Below, in pieces: positions 44,848-53,301 of a stretch of DNA of 64,000 nucleotides. Numbering within the stretch: the first letter of the stretch is position 1; each line of letters begins with the position of its first letter. A program made the position numbers and the translations under genes. The notes below the pieces were generated by a model. The model did no database searches and was not told the origin of the DNA. It saw only the letters and a program-made list of their open reading frames with translations. Origin of the DNA: Fodinibius sp034521915 (lineage in GTDB: Bacteria > Bacteroidota > Rhodothermia > Balneolales > Balneolaceae); assembly GCF_034521915.1 (NCBI RefSeq), contig NZ_JAXHLU010000016.1, positions 124,001 through 188,000 of the forward strand, given 5' to 3'.

Positions 44848-45557
44848 ATGGCAAAAAAACGACCTTTCTATATTGTTAAGCAGGATAAAGATATTTTTGT
44901 CGTCGACAAGCCGGCGGGATTGCTTGCGGTACCTATCCCCGATAGTAACGTCAAGAATTTATACGATCTTGTTGCGGATCACCTTGCCAAGCACGGTGTA
45001 CGTGTGGGCGTGGTGCATCGTATTGATCGTTATACCAGCGGGCTGATGGTGTTTGCTAAAAATGAGCGCGCTTATAATGATCTTGTTGAAAAATTTCGCA
45101 ATCATGAGCCCAAACGGACCTATCTGGCAATGGTGCGTGGTATCGTAGAACAGGACGAGGGCGTCCTGGAGCATTATCTGAAGCTTATTAAAGAGGGGTT
45201 TCGCAATATTGTGGTTGATTCCGAAGAGGAGGGTGCTACCCCGGCGCGTTTGTCATACAAGGTAAAAGAACGATTTTTAGAAAATACGCTGGTGGAAGTG
45301 CAGCTGGATACAGGGATTAAAAAATCAGATCCGCGTACAGTTTGAGCATATTGGTCACCAGCTGGTAGGCGATCAGCATTACGCGCCCGAAGAAGAGGGA
45401 GAACCGCTGATTAATCGTCAGGCGCTTGCACGCTTATCGATTGGCATTTAAGCATCCCCGTCATGGAAAAGAGGTACAATTTGAGGCCAAGATTCCTGCC
45501 GATATGATGCGTCTGATAGATCGATTTCGATGGAAAAAAGAAGCACAATCCGGTTGA
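44848..45557 (+). pseudogene. RluA-family pseudouridine synthase with two +1 frameshifts
   Basis: The first frame (44848-45345) reads a normal RluA start, with VDKPAGLLAVP and the catalytic Asp in HRIDRYTSGLMVFAKN, and is then lost at an A6 run (45319-45324). In the next frame NQIRVQFEHIGHQLVGDQ and YAPEEEGEPLINRQAL continue, to be lost at an extra G at 45428. The last frame reads HAYRLAFKHPRHGKEVQFEA and ends at 45557. Dropping one base at each site restores a complete 235-residue enzyme. It is either a recent pseudogene, an assembly error, or a gene decoded by frameshifting. Target uridine unknown. Confidence 0.85.
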
Positions 45558-45649
45558 GTTTCTTGGTCGGAATGGAACCGTTGTTATGCTTTAACTTTAT
45601 AATAATATCTTATTAGAAAATATATACTTATCAACGAATACTACTTATT

Positions 45650-46693
45650 ATGAAAACAGACGTTACTAAAATTATTGGATCGATTCTCCTTTTTGGTCTT
45701 TTCTTTTTTATCGGGATGTCGGTGCAGGCCCAGGATCAATCCTCATCTGATTTTGAGCAGTTTAAGGATCAGTTTAAAAAAGAATATTTCTCAGTTGGAG
45801 GGTTGCTCCAGGCTGTAGGTGACTACCAGTTTGAGCGGTTAGGTGGATCAAATGGGTTTTCGGTGGGCAATGCACGTTTGCAAGTATATGGAGAGTTTGA
45901 CAATAAATTTGGTTACCAGCTGCAGACGAATTTTGTGAGTAGCACTGCTTTGCTTGATGTGAATATGTATTATAATCTGACGCCAAATTTTTCAGTAAAG
46001 GCGGGATTATTTAAAGCTCCCTTTAGTTACGAGTATTTAACGGGAGCGGCAACCATTGATTTCGTTAATCGGTCATCGGTAGTTAACCAGTTGGCTCCAA
46101 AGCGACAGGTGGGGCTTCAAATGCAGGGTGATATGGCAGATGGAAGGTTTAGATATACTGCTGGGATGTTTAACGGTAACGGCTTTGGAGCGAATGCCAA
46201 CGACGATGACAAGTTTCTATATACAGCCAGGATAGAAGCGAATTCGGGTATAGGTGGTAGTTCGGATAGCAAATTTATGATGGGACTAAATGCCTCGTAT
46301 GAGCAGAGCGAAAGTGCTACAACCGGGGCGGGATTATTATCGCAGGTTGAGGGTGAACAGCTGTTGCTTGGTGCTGATACGCGTATTAGCTATAAAGGGA
46401 TGATGTTGGCCGGAGAATTTATTTATTCAACGATTAATGCTGATGCCGGTACGGAATATAATCCCTTCGGGTACTATTTGACAGGCGGCTACTTTGTAAT
46501 GCCGAAGACGCAACTGCTTGCCCGCTGGGATTACTTTGATGGGGATTTTATCGGAAACAGCTCTGAGTCCGTTTTAGGAGGAATTAATATTTTTCCATCG
46601 GACTTTTCTGAAATACAGCTTAACTATATTTATCCACTCGAAGACGGCGTTGATTTCTCCCGGATTCTGTTAAATCTGCAAATCAATTTCTGA
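45650..46693 (+). CDS. phosphate-selective-porin-like outer-membrane protein
   Basis: A 347-residue outer-membrane barrel. A signal peptide (about residues 1-27; cleavage near VQAQD) precedes a barrel of amphipathic strands. The start SVGGLLQAVGDYQF, the region VKAGLFKAPFSYEYLTGAAT near residue 125 and the C-terminal aromatic strand ILLNLQINF match the OprO/OprP-like porin family. The channel substrate is unknown. It lies upstream of a stress group (dps, coiled-coil protein, MscS). Confidence 0.85.
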   Translation: MKTDVTKIIGSILLFGLFFFIGMSVQAQDQSSSDFEQFKDQFKKEYFSVGGLLQAVGDYQFERLGGSNGFSVGNARLQVYGEFDNKFGYQLQTNFVSSTALLDVNMYYNLTPNFSVKAGLFKAPFSYEYLTGAATIDFVNRSSVVNQLAPKRQVGLQMQGDMADGRFRYTAGMFNGNGFGANANDDDKFLYTARIEANSGIGGSSDSKFMMGLNASYEQSESATTGAGLLSQVEGEQLLLGADTRISYKGMMLAGEFIYSTINADAGTEYNPFGYYLTGGYFVMPKTQLLARWDYFDGDFIGNSSESVLGGINIFPSDFSEIQLNYIYPLEDGVDFSRILLNLQINF

Positions 46694-46825
46694 TAGTTTT
46701 TTTCTGCAATTCCTAATCTATCAGGGATTATCTATATTGGTTATAAGTACCTTCTATTGGTTTCTTGGAATGATTAACTTCATTTTACTGTATTGATAGT
46801 GTGATATAACAAACAACAGAAAACC

Positions 46826-46936
46826 ATGTTCTTACAGGATATAAAAGAGTTCTTCTGCGAACTTTTAAAAGAATTTTTTAAGAGTAAAAATGAACATTAT
46901 TACTGTAGCATAAACTGCAAATGTAGAAATCAATAG
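46826..46936 (+). CDS. possible 36-residue small protein
   Basis: An ATG frame of 36 codons in the 300-base gap before dps, beginning MFLQDIKEFFCELLKEFF and ending in a Cys-rich tail (CSINCKC). The first half would be an amphipathic helix. I see no family or clear ribosome site, and chance is possible. The rest of the gap is AT-rich and must contain the dps promoter. Confidence 0.25.
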   Translation: MFLQDIKEFFCELLKEFFKSKNEHYYCSINCKCRNQ

Positions 46937-46993
46937 AATTAAAAAGTATTTAGGTGTTTAGTTATGAGTACCATGACAAAGGGAGATAAAACG

Positions 46994-47461
46994 ATGGAAA
47001 TCAATATTGGGATAAGCGAAGAAAATCGTAAAGAGATAGCCGATGCTCTTTCCAGGGTGTTGGCGGATTCATACATGTTGTATTTGAAAACACATAATTA
47101 TCATTGGAATGTAACGGGTGAGCTGTTCCATTCGCTGCACGAACAGTTTGAAGAGCAGTATACTGAACTTGCCGAGGCTATTGATGAAATTGCCGAACGT
47201 ATACGTGCGCTTGGTTATCGAGCTCCCGGTACTTTTCAAGAATTCAATGAATTAACTTCTGTTGATGAACAGCAAGATGAGCCGGAAGCGATGGAGATGG
47301 TTCGGCGTTTAGCTGTAGGTAATGAACAGGTTTTGCGTACAGCCCGACAGGCACTTGAACCTGCTAACGAGGCTGAGGATGAAGCAACGATTGATCTGTT
47401 AACGGAACGGTTGAAAGTACATTCTAAAACGGCTTGGATGTTGCGCAGCCATTTGGAATAA
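46994..47461 (+). CDS. dps: Dps-family DNA starvation/ferritin-like protein
   Basis: A 155-residue protein from ATG 46994, chosen because GGAG lies eight bases upstream; in-frame ATGs at 46964 and 46973 would lengthen it. Dps dodecamers bind DNA and oxidise iron with hydrogen peroxide. The ferroxidase site is visible in YLKTHNYHWNVTGELFHSLH (about residues 30-49) and EQFEEQYTELAEAIDEIAER. The C-terminal helix ends in TAWMLRSHLE. Oxidative or starvation control is likely from the family, but no operator is visible. Confidence 0.93.
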   Translation: MEINIGISEENRKEIADALSRVLADSYMLYLKTHNYHWNVTGELFHSLHEQFEEQYTELAEAIDEIAERIRALGYRAPGTFQEFNELTSVDEQQDEPEAMEMVRRLAVGNEQVLRTARQALEPANEAEDEATIDLLTERLKVHSKTAWMLRSHLE

Positions 47462-47498
47462 CTGGTATAAAATAAATCAAACAAAAAACACAATTATT

Positions 47499-47789
47499 AT
47501 GGCTAAGCGAGAGGAATACATCGATAAGTTGGAAAAACAATTACGCGAGTGGAATACGCAGATTGACGAGCTCCAGAAGCGAGTTAACAAGGAGTCTCAG
47601 GATCTGAAAGCTAAACTCGAAGAGCGAATGGATGATCTGAAAGAAAATCGTGCTCAACTACGAAAAAAGCTGGATAAAATTAAAGACTCGGGTGATGATG
47701 TTTTTGAGGAAATAAAAGCGGATAGCGAAAAGCTTTGGAAAGATGTTAAGAAAGGCTTTTCAGAGATTCGTGAAATAGTAAATGAATAA
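47499..47789 (+). CDS. small hydrophilic coiled-coil protein
   Basis: A 96-residue soluble protein composed almost wholly of charged helix with heptad-like Leu spacing (YIDKLEKQLREWNTQIDELQ, LEERMDDLKENRAQLRKKL), then SEKLWKDVKKGFSEIREIV. No cysteine, no signal peptide. Similar short helical proteins are associated with stress responses, which fits its place 37 bases after dps and before a terminator. Function unknown. Confidence 0.8.
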   Translation: MAKREEYIDKLEKQLREWNTQIDELQKRVNKESQDLKAKLEERMDDLKENRAQLRKKLDKIKDSGDDVFEEIKADSEKLWKDVKKGFSEIREIVNE

Positions 47790-47813
47790 TACTAGATATT
47801 ATTAATATACTGT

Positions 47814-47846
47814 AAGGCAGTCCACTAGGGCTGCCTTCTTTTTTTT
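47814..47846 (+). terminator. terminator after the dps/coiled-coil pair
   Basis: AAGGCAGTCC pairs with GGGCTGCCTT (one U-G pair) around a four-base loop and is followed by a T8 run. The same stem occurs in the terminator of the TonB receptor gene at 56096. Confidence 0.92.
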
Positions 47847-47875
47847 ATTAATCTAAAATTATTGATATAGAAAAC

Positions 47876-48700
47876 ATGGAAAACTTTAGTTCATTTCAAG
47901 AGGAGTTAATGCCGTATTTGGTTGAATATGGCCTTGAGTTAATTGGTGCCGTAGCAATACTGATAGTTGGTTTGGTTGTTGCAAAATGGGTAGGGAAACG
48001 CGTTGAAAGACAGATGGATAAGTCGGAACGTTTTGATCCCACAATAACTCCCATTTTTGTTAAGGCAACTAAGATTCTCGTTATTGCGGTGACAATACTG
48101 GCGGTATTGAACAAGTTTGGCGTTGAAACTGCCAGCTTGATTGCCGTTCTGGGTACTATTGGTTTAGCCATTGGTTTGGCCCTGCAGGGGACACTCAGCA
48201 ATATTGCATCAGGAATGATGCTCTTGATATTGCGTCCGTTTAATGTGGGAGATGCGGTTGATATTGGCAGTACCTCGGGTGTGGTAGATGAGATAGGACT
48301 CTTTGTTACCGAGATGCATACTTTTGATAACATTGCGATTACGATGCCCAATTCTAAAGTATGGGGCACGGAAATCAAAAATTACTCGAGTAATGATAAA
48401 CGGCGCGTTGATATGGAATTCGGTATTGCCTACGATGATGATATGGACAAGGCAATGAATATTGTGAGTGAAGTACTTTCTGCCGATGACCGTGTGCTCG
48501 ATGAGCCGGAGCCGCTTATTGCCGTTAGTAATTTGGGCGATAGCGCAGTGGGTATTCGGGTACGTCCATGGACCGAAACAGCAAATGCTTGGCCACTCCG
48601 ATATGCGCTTACGAAACGCATTAAAGAGCGATTTGACGAAGAAGATATCTCTTTCCCATTTCCGCAGCGCGATATTCATCTTTTCAAGGAAAATGGATAA
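47876..48700 (+). CDS. MscS-family mechanosensitive ion channel
   Basis: A 274-residue inner-membrane channel that opens under membrane tension to release solutes. Three helices lie at about residues 20-40, 63-85 and 92-118. The pore helix contains the glycine-alanine pattern GTIGLAIGLALQGTLSNIASG (MscS TM3). The cytoplasmic beta domain starts at RPFNVGDAVDIG and the C-terminal domain ends in FPFPQRDIHLF, the family signature. The length is close to E. coli MscS (286 residues). Confidence 0.95.
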   Translation: MENFSSFQEELMPYLVEYGLELIGAVAILIVGLVVAKWVGKRVERQMDKSERFDPTITPIFVKATKILVIAVTILAVLNKFGVETASLIAVLGTIGLAIGLALQGTLSNIASGMMLLILRPFNVGDAVDIGSTSGVVDEIGLFVTEMHTFDNIAITMPNSKVWGTEIKNYSSNDKRRVDMEFGIAYDDDMDKAMNIVSEVLSADDRVLDEPEPLIAVSNLGDSAVGIRVRPWTETANAWPLRYALTKRIKERFDEEDISFPFPQRDIHLFKENG

Positions 48701-48730
48701 AGCCTTTAGTAAAATTCAGAAACTATCTCG

Positions 48731-48761
48731 GAGCCGGCTTATAAATGAGGTCGGCTCTTTT
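48731..48761 (+). terminator. terminator after the MscS gene
   Basis: GAGCCGGC pairs with GTCGGCTC (one G-U pair) around an eleven-base loop and is followed by T4. It starts 30 bases after the stop codon. Confidence 0.85.
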
Positions 48762-48899
48762 AAATTTATGGATGTTTTGGTATCCCAGATGGATTGTAAT
48801 AAGTTCCACAGAAATATTATCTTACTTACTTAGACTCTTGAGGAGCTAAGAGTTTAGAAGTGAAATTTTGAATTACCAAGCGTTATAATAGAGGTACCT

Positions 48900-51245
48900 G
48901 TGAATACTGCTATGGAAGAAAATAAGGAAACATCCCAACATGTGTATGAGGATGAATACGTAATTTTAACTGAAAACAATGAGCTTTTTCTGAAAGGGGA
49001 CGAGCCAGAAGATCGCAAGAAACTTTGTGAAGTAAGTCCCGATGATCTTGAGAATAAGCTTTCGGAGTTCAGGGATGCTTTTTCTAAGCTCCAGTCGAAG
49101 GTTGAAGAAACGCTTGCCGGAGATGTTACGCTCGAGGATTTATCAGCACTTGAAGATGAGATTGACAGCAGTAAGGCCATAGGAGATTACAGTGCCTTGA
49201 AAGAGCAGATCGAAGAGAAAAAGTCAAGTATGGCTGACGGTGAAACCGAAGATGCATCTACTAAAAAAGAGAAAGCAGAAGAATCTGAAGAAGTAATAGA
49301 AGAGGAAACTGATGCGAAGGAAGTCGAAGCTGAAGTAGAGCAGGATGATGGATCTCCTGCGCCAGAGGCTTCGGAGACTAAAACAGAAGAAGTTGAAGCA
49401 CAAGAAGAAAAAGCAGATGAAGAAGTAGAGGTAGTTGCTGACGAGGAGACAGAAGAAGTCGTAGCTGAGGTTGAGCAGGACGAAGAAAGCACTACTGAAA
49501 GTGAGGCTGAGGAACAGCAAGAAGTAGTTTCCGAAGATGAGGCTGAAGAAGAATCAGATGAAGAAAGTCCGCTGGATTATTATAAAGAAATTGTAAGTAA
49601 GGCACAGGAGTTGGCCAAGCAGAATGATTGGTCATATGTTTCGGTGGAGCTGGATAATTTAAGTCACCGATGGGCGGAAGGTCCCGATGCGGATGATGAT
49701 GAGCAGGTGAAAAAGCTCTACAAAAAGTTTAGTGATATTGTTGATGATTTTGAGGAGCGTAAAGAGCAGCATTATGCTGAGCTCGAAAAGAAAAAGCAGG
49801 AAAATCTCGAAACAAAGAAAGAGCTCCTTAAGGAATTTGAAGGTATCGTATCTAATGAAACCTGGACGGCAACTCGTCGGGTAAATCAGATGAAAGGGCA
49901 ATGGAAAAGTACAGGTCCGCTGCCCAATGGAAAAGGAGAGGAGCTTGATAAACGTTTTGAGGAACTGCTTGATATTTTTAATGACCATAAGGTCGACCGA
50001 CTGGTTCAGAAGCGTCAGAAAGAGGAAGATAACCTGATGCTTAAATTGACGGTTCTTGAAAAGATGGAGAATGTCGCTGAGTCGATGACCCATGAGACGG
50101 AAAATTGGGATGAGATTGAGGAAAAGTTTGAAGATCTGACCAAGCAGTGGAAGAAGATAGGTCGTGTTCCAAAAGAAAAGTCAAATGAAGTTTGGGATCG
50201 GTACAAAAGTGCACAGGATGAGTATTACGATCGGAAGTATAAATATGATCCCGATCACCAGAGCAAAGTAGACAAGTTTACTCATAAGAAGGAAAAAATT
50301 ATTGAAGAAGCTGAAGCGTTGCTGGAGGAAGATGATCTGGCGACGGCTGCCCGAAAAATTAATAAGCTCCACCGGCGGTGGAAGAAAGTGGGTAACTTGC
50401 CGCAGCGGGCAGAGGATAAACTTTGGTCGCGCTTTAAGTCGGCTACGGATGCATTTAATGAGCGCAAGGCGAATAATCAGGATAAAATTCGTGAGCAGGA
50501 AGAAGAGCATTATCAGCAGAAGCTGGAGCTTATTGACAAGGCCAATGAAGTAAAGCATACTGATGATTTTGAGAAAGGCCATTCGCAGATGCAGAATTTT
50601 ATGGATCGGTGGAAGAAAATTGGTCCGGTGCCGCGTGATAAGTCAGAGAAAATATGGAAACAGTTTAAGGGGGCGATGGATGAGTTTTATGATCGCCGCC
50701 GCGAGCACTTCAAAGAGGTAAAAGAGGAGCGCAAAGAAAATCTGGAAAAGAAAAAAGAAATTCTTGAAAAACTTCGCGAGCTGGGCAAGCATGATGATCC
50801 TATTGAGGCCGTAGAAATTGCCAAGGGATTGCAGGAAGAGTTTAAAAATGCAGGCTATGTCCCCATTAAGCACAAGAACAAGATGTGGAAAGAGTATCGG
50901 GAGGCTTGTGATGTAATTTACGATCGCATGCGTGCAGCAAAATCGGGGGATAAATTTGATCAAGAGTTGGCTAAGGCGGATTTAGATCCCGAAGACAGGA
51001 GCAAAATCCAAAAGCTGCGCAAAGAGTATAACAAGGTAAAAAAAGAAGCCAAGCAGTTAGAAAAAGAAGTTCTGCAGTACAAAGAGAAAAAAACCTATTT
51101 TAAACCCTCCAGCGGTGGAAATAGTTTGCTCGATGAAGTCGAAAATAGAATTGACAAGGTTGAGCAAAAGTTGGAGGGCAAGCAGGAAAAGATGGAATCG
51201 ATTACGGAAAAGATGGATCAGATTCGCAAAGAATCAGGTGATTAA
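48900..51245 (+). CDS. DUF349-repeat protein with acidic N-terminal region
   Basis: A 781-residue soluble protein with an unusual layout. The start is GTG at 48900 with AGAGG upstream. Residues to about 110 are mixed helix; about 110-225 are almost entirely Glu, Ala, Val and Asp (acidic, low complexity). Six DUF349 repeats follow (about 230-690), each shaped WKKIGPVPRDKSEKIW followed by FKGAMDEFYDRR. The last 90 residues are a Lys/Glu coiled coil. DUF349 proteins are poorly understood. It probably forms a scaffold; that is inference. It stands alone between MscS and an MBL hydrolase. Confidence 0.87.
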   Translation: MNTAMEENKETSQHVYEDEYVILTENNELFLKGDEPEDRKKLCEVSPDDLENKLSEFRDAFSKLQSKVEETLAGDVTLEDLSALEDEIDSSKAIGDYSALKEQIEEKKSSMADGETEDASTKKEKAEESEEVIEEETDAKEVEAEVEQDDGSPAPEASETKTEEVEAQEEKADEEVEVVADEETEEVVAEVEQDEESTTESEAEEQQEVVSEDEAEEESDEESPLDYYKEIVSKAQELAKQNDWSYVSVELDNLSHRWAEGPDADDDEQVKKLYKKFSDIVDDFEERKEQHYAELEKKKQENLETKKELLKEFEGIVSNETWTATRRVNQMKGQWKSTGPLPNGKGEELDKRFEELLDIFNDHKVDRLVQKRQKEEDNLMLKLTVLEKMENVAESMTHETENWDEIEEKFEDLTKQWKKIGRVPKEKSNEVWDRYKSAQDEYYDRKYKYDPDHQSKVDKFTHKKEKIIEEAEALLEEDDLATAARKINKLHRRWKKVGNLPQRAEDKLWSRFKSATDAFNERKANNQDKIREQEEEHYQQKLELIDKANEVKHTDDFEKGHSQMQNFMDRWKKIGPVPRDKSEKIWKQFKGAMDEFYDRRREHFKEVKEERKENLEKKKEILEKLRELGKHDDPIEAVEIAKGLQEEFKNAGYVPIKHKNKMWKEYREACDVIYDRMRAAKSGDKFDQELAKADLDPEDRSKIQKLRKEYNKVKKEAKQLEKEVLQYKEKKTYFKPSSGGNSLLDEVENRIDKVEQKLEGKQEKMESITEKMDQIRKESGD

Positions 51246-51386
51246 TTACATATTTGTTTTCCTGATTCGGTCTGTTATTTATTAAAAAATTAGTACGTCT
51301 GCCGCTATATGGGGGATACAGCGGAAAAGCTGAAATAAAACTGAATAATCTACAGCGGTTAAAAGTTCAAAAAATGATACGATTTG

Positions 51387-52253
51387 ATGGGCAATGCTAA
51401 GCAAGAGATAACGGTCACTTTTTGGGGCGTCCGTGGGTCTACTCCTTGTGCTAATAAAAAAAATATGGAGTATGGCGGAAATACCTCTTGCGTAGAAATT
51501 GATGTGCCCGGGACAGAGGAGATGTTAATTCTGGACAGCGGAACGGGTATACGCAATCTTGGAAATAAAATTATAGACGAGCCTGGTCAAATAAGGGGCC
51601 GTATTTTTATTACACACCCGCATTGGGATCACATTCAGGGATTTCCCTTCTTTAAGCCTATTTACGGATCCACAAATCATTTTGCTATTCATATGCCCGA
51701 CCAGGGCGAAGAGGGAGACTGCAAAGATATTTTGGATGGACATCTAACAAAAACCTTCTTCCCGGTAACCCTGGATATGATCGATGCCAATCTGGAGTAT
51801 GTAACACAGCCTCAGCAGCGGACAGATTATCAGCATTATGAAATAGAGTTTATACTGGCGAACCATACCGTAGAAACTGCTGTGTATAAAATACATGTCG
51901 GCGATAAACAGATCGTTTACTGTCCGGATAATGAGTTAGGAGCTTTAGATGAGGAGATTTCGACCTTTCAAACTCGTATGAAAGAGTTTGTACAAGGCGC
52001 AGACTTGCTTATTCATGACGGGCAGTATAATCGCAAAACGTACGAGTCGAAACGTGGATGGGGACATTCGGCCTGGGAACATGTAGTTAACTTTGCAAAA
52101 GTGACAGAAGTAAAGCGCCTGTTTATTACTCATCATGATCCGGACTCCGACGATGAAAAACTTCTGGCGCTGGATGAATACCTGAGAGTGGAATACGGAG
52201 AGTTATTTAAAGAGGTGGGGTTGGCCCAGGAAGGCAAGAAAATATTGCTTTAA
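51387..52253 (+). CDS. metallo-beta-lactamase-fold hydrolase
   Basis: A 288-residue MBL-fold protein. The start VTFWGVRGSTPCA and the metal motif FITHPHWDHIQGFPFF (near residue 78) place it among RNase Z/PhnP-like and cyclic-phosphodiesterase-like enzymes. Later metal ligands are visible in DLLIHDGQY (Asp, near residue 209) and LFITHHDPDSDD. In many such proteins the substrate is a cyclic nucleotide or signalling phosphodiester, but it is not shown here. The start is ATG 51387 directly after an in-frame TTG at 51384. Confidence 0.9.
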   Translation: MGNAKQEITVTFWGVRGSTPCANKKNMEYGGNTSCVEIDVPGTEEMLILDSGTGIRNLGNKIIDEPGQIRGRIFITHPHWDHIQGFPFFKPIYGSTNHFAIHMPDQGEEGDCKDILDGHLTKTFFPVTLDMIDANLEYVTQPQQRTDYQHYEIEFILANHTVETAVYKIHVGDKQIVYCPDNELGALDEEISTFQTRMKEFVQGADLLIHDGQYNRKTYESKRGWGHSAWEHVVNFAKVTEVKRLFITHHDPDSDDEKLLALDEYLRVEYGELFKEVGLAQEGKKILL

Positions 52254-52266
52254 CCCATTAAAAAAA

Positions 52267-52295
52267 GGATGCCTGCATATACAAGCATCCCTTTT
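52267..52295. terminator. terminator between the MBL gene and the 52316 pseudogene
   Basis: GGATGC pairs with GCATCC around a twelve-base loop, with CTTTT after it on the plus strand and an A run before it. It can serve both converging genes. Confidence 0.85.
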
Positions 52296-52315
52296 GATTA
52301 ATGATTCACTAATAT

Positions 52316-52821
52316 TTAAAAGTAAAAGCGAGCACCCAGCGTACCATCAATATCAAAATCGGTTGATGGGGCAAGGTTCTAGTATTGGCGCTGCTTCTAT
52401 GAATAGGCCTACAGGCGCATCCTCAAACAAGGTAATTTATACCTACAGGCACTCTGGCGCCAATGTAGGAATCATCGTCTCCGAGTACCAAGCGACCGCC
52501 TATACCGTAATAAAGGGGAAGACTGCCTTCGTCCACTTCACTGAACACATTGTAGTTGTGCCATAAATAGTCGGCTTGCAAAGTAATGGCATCGTATCTT
52601 CCAAACGACCAGGCAACGCCCACGTCAATAGCATTCCCATTACCGGTCCATGATTTTGCTGTTAATCCCGTAGGTTCGCCCACCATAAAACCAACGCCAA
52701 GATCTTTACTAGCATCCTGTGCATTACTAATAGTATTTAGTGATAATGTTAGAAAAACTGTTAACAATATGACGGATAGTAGCTTTTTCATAGATGAATT
52801 AATTATTTGAGATTTTTTCAA
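52316..52821 (-). pseudogene. small outer-membrane beta-barrel gene with two +1 frameshifts
   Basis: The first frame (52423-52821) has a signal peptide (MKKLLSVILLTVFLTLSLNT from the inner ATG at 52791; cleavage near SNAQD) and barrel strands (YYGIGGRLVLGDDDSYIG, VPVGINYL) and then stops at 52423-52425. Removing one base at 52428 continues in LFEDAPVGLFIEAAPIL. Removing one of the two bases at 52377-52378 continues in LAPSTDFDIDGTLGARFYF with a stop at 52316, an aromatic C-terminal strand as expected for a barrel. The restored protein has 157-167 residues. Pseudogene, assembly error or decoding shift remain open. Confidence 0.8.
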
Positions 52822-53301
52822 GGTACTTTTAACAGTATTTAAAATGAAAATAAGTCAGAAAGTTCCGAGAAAAAGTTCTCCCTAAAAGATTCAACTTATG
52901 AACGAATGAAGAAAAAGAATTTAAAATAAGCTTATGGCTACATACTGCTCCGGATGTGATAACATAATAGCTGTAACTCGATTGATTGAAAATTATTTAC
53001 GCACAATACTGAATAACAAAAATCTGGAAGGGATTTAGATATTACTTTTAAATAGTTTCAGGCTATTTTTGCATTCAATAAAAAAGGAAGAGTTAACATT
53101 ATGCTAATCTTAGGATCGTTATACTCAGATTCATGAAAGCAAAGTACAATAAGTTGCTTAAGTTTTTTTATATTAAGCACCGCTTGAGGACCCTCTTAGG
53201 TCAGTTGGCTTAAACGTTCTCATCGGGTTTATTCTACTTTGCTTAAATGCTCATACGGGCACAAGCTTAATCACTAATCTAAACGAACATATCTATCGAT
53301 T
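52822..53301. other. 480-base gap between the pseudogene and the TonB receptor
   Basis: No open frame of note. It should hold the promoters of the two flanking, divergent genes. A close but imperfect promoter-like string TACTTTG occurs near 53236; I could not pair it with a good upstream element. No terminator or repeat of the other families was seen. Confidence 0.35.
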
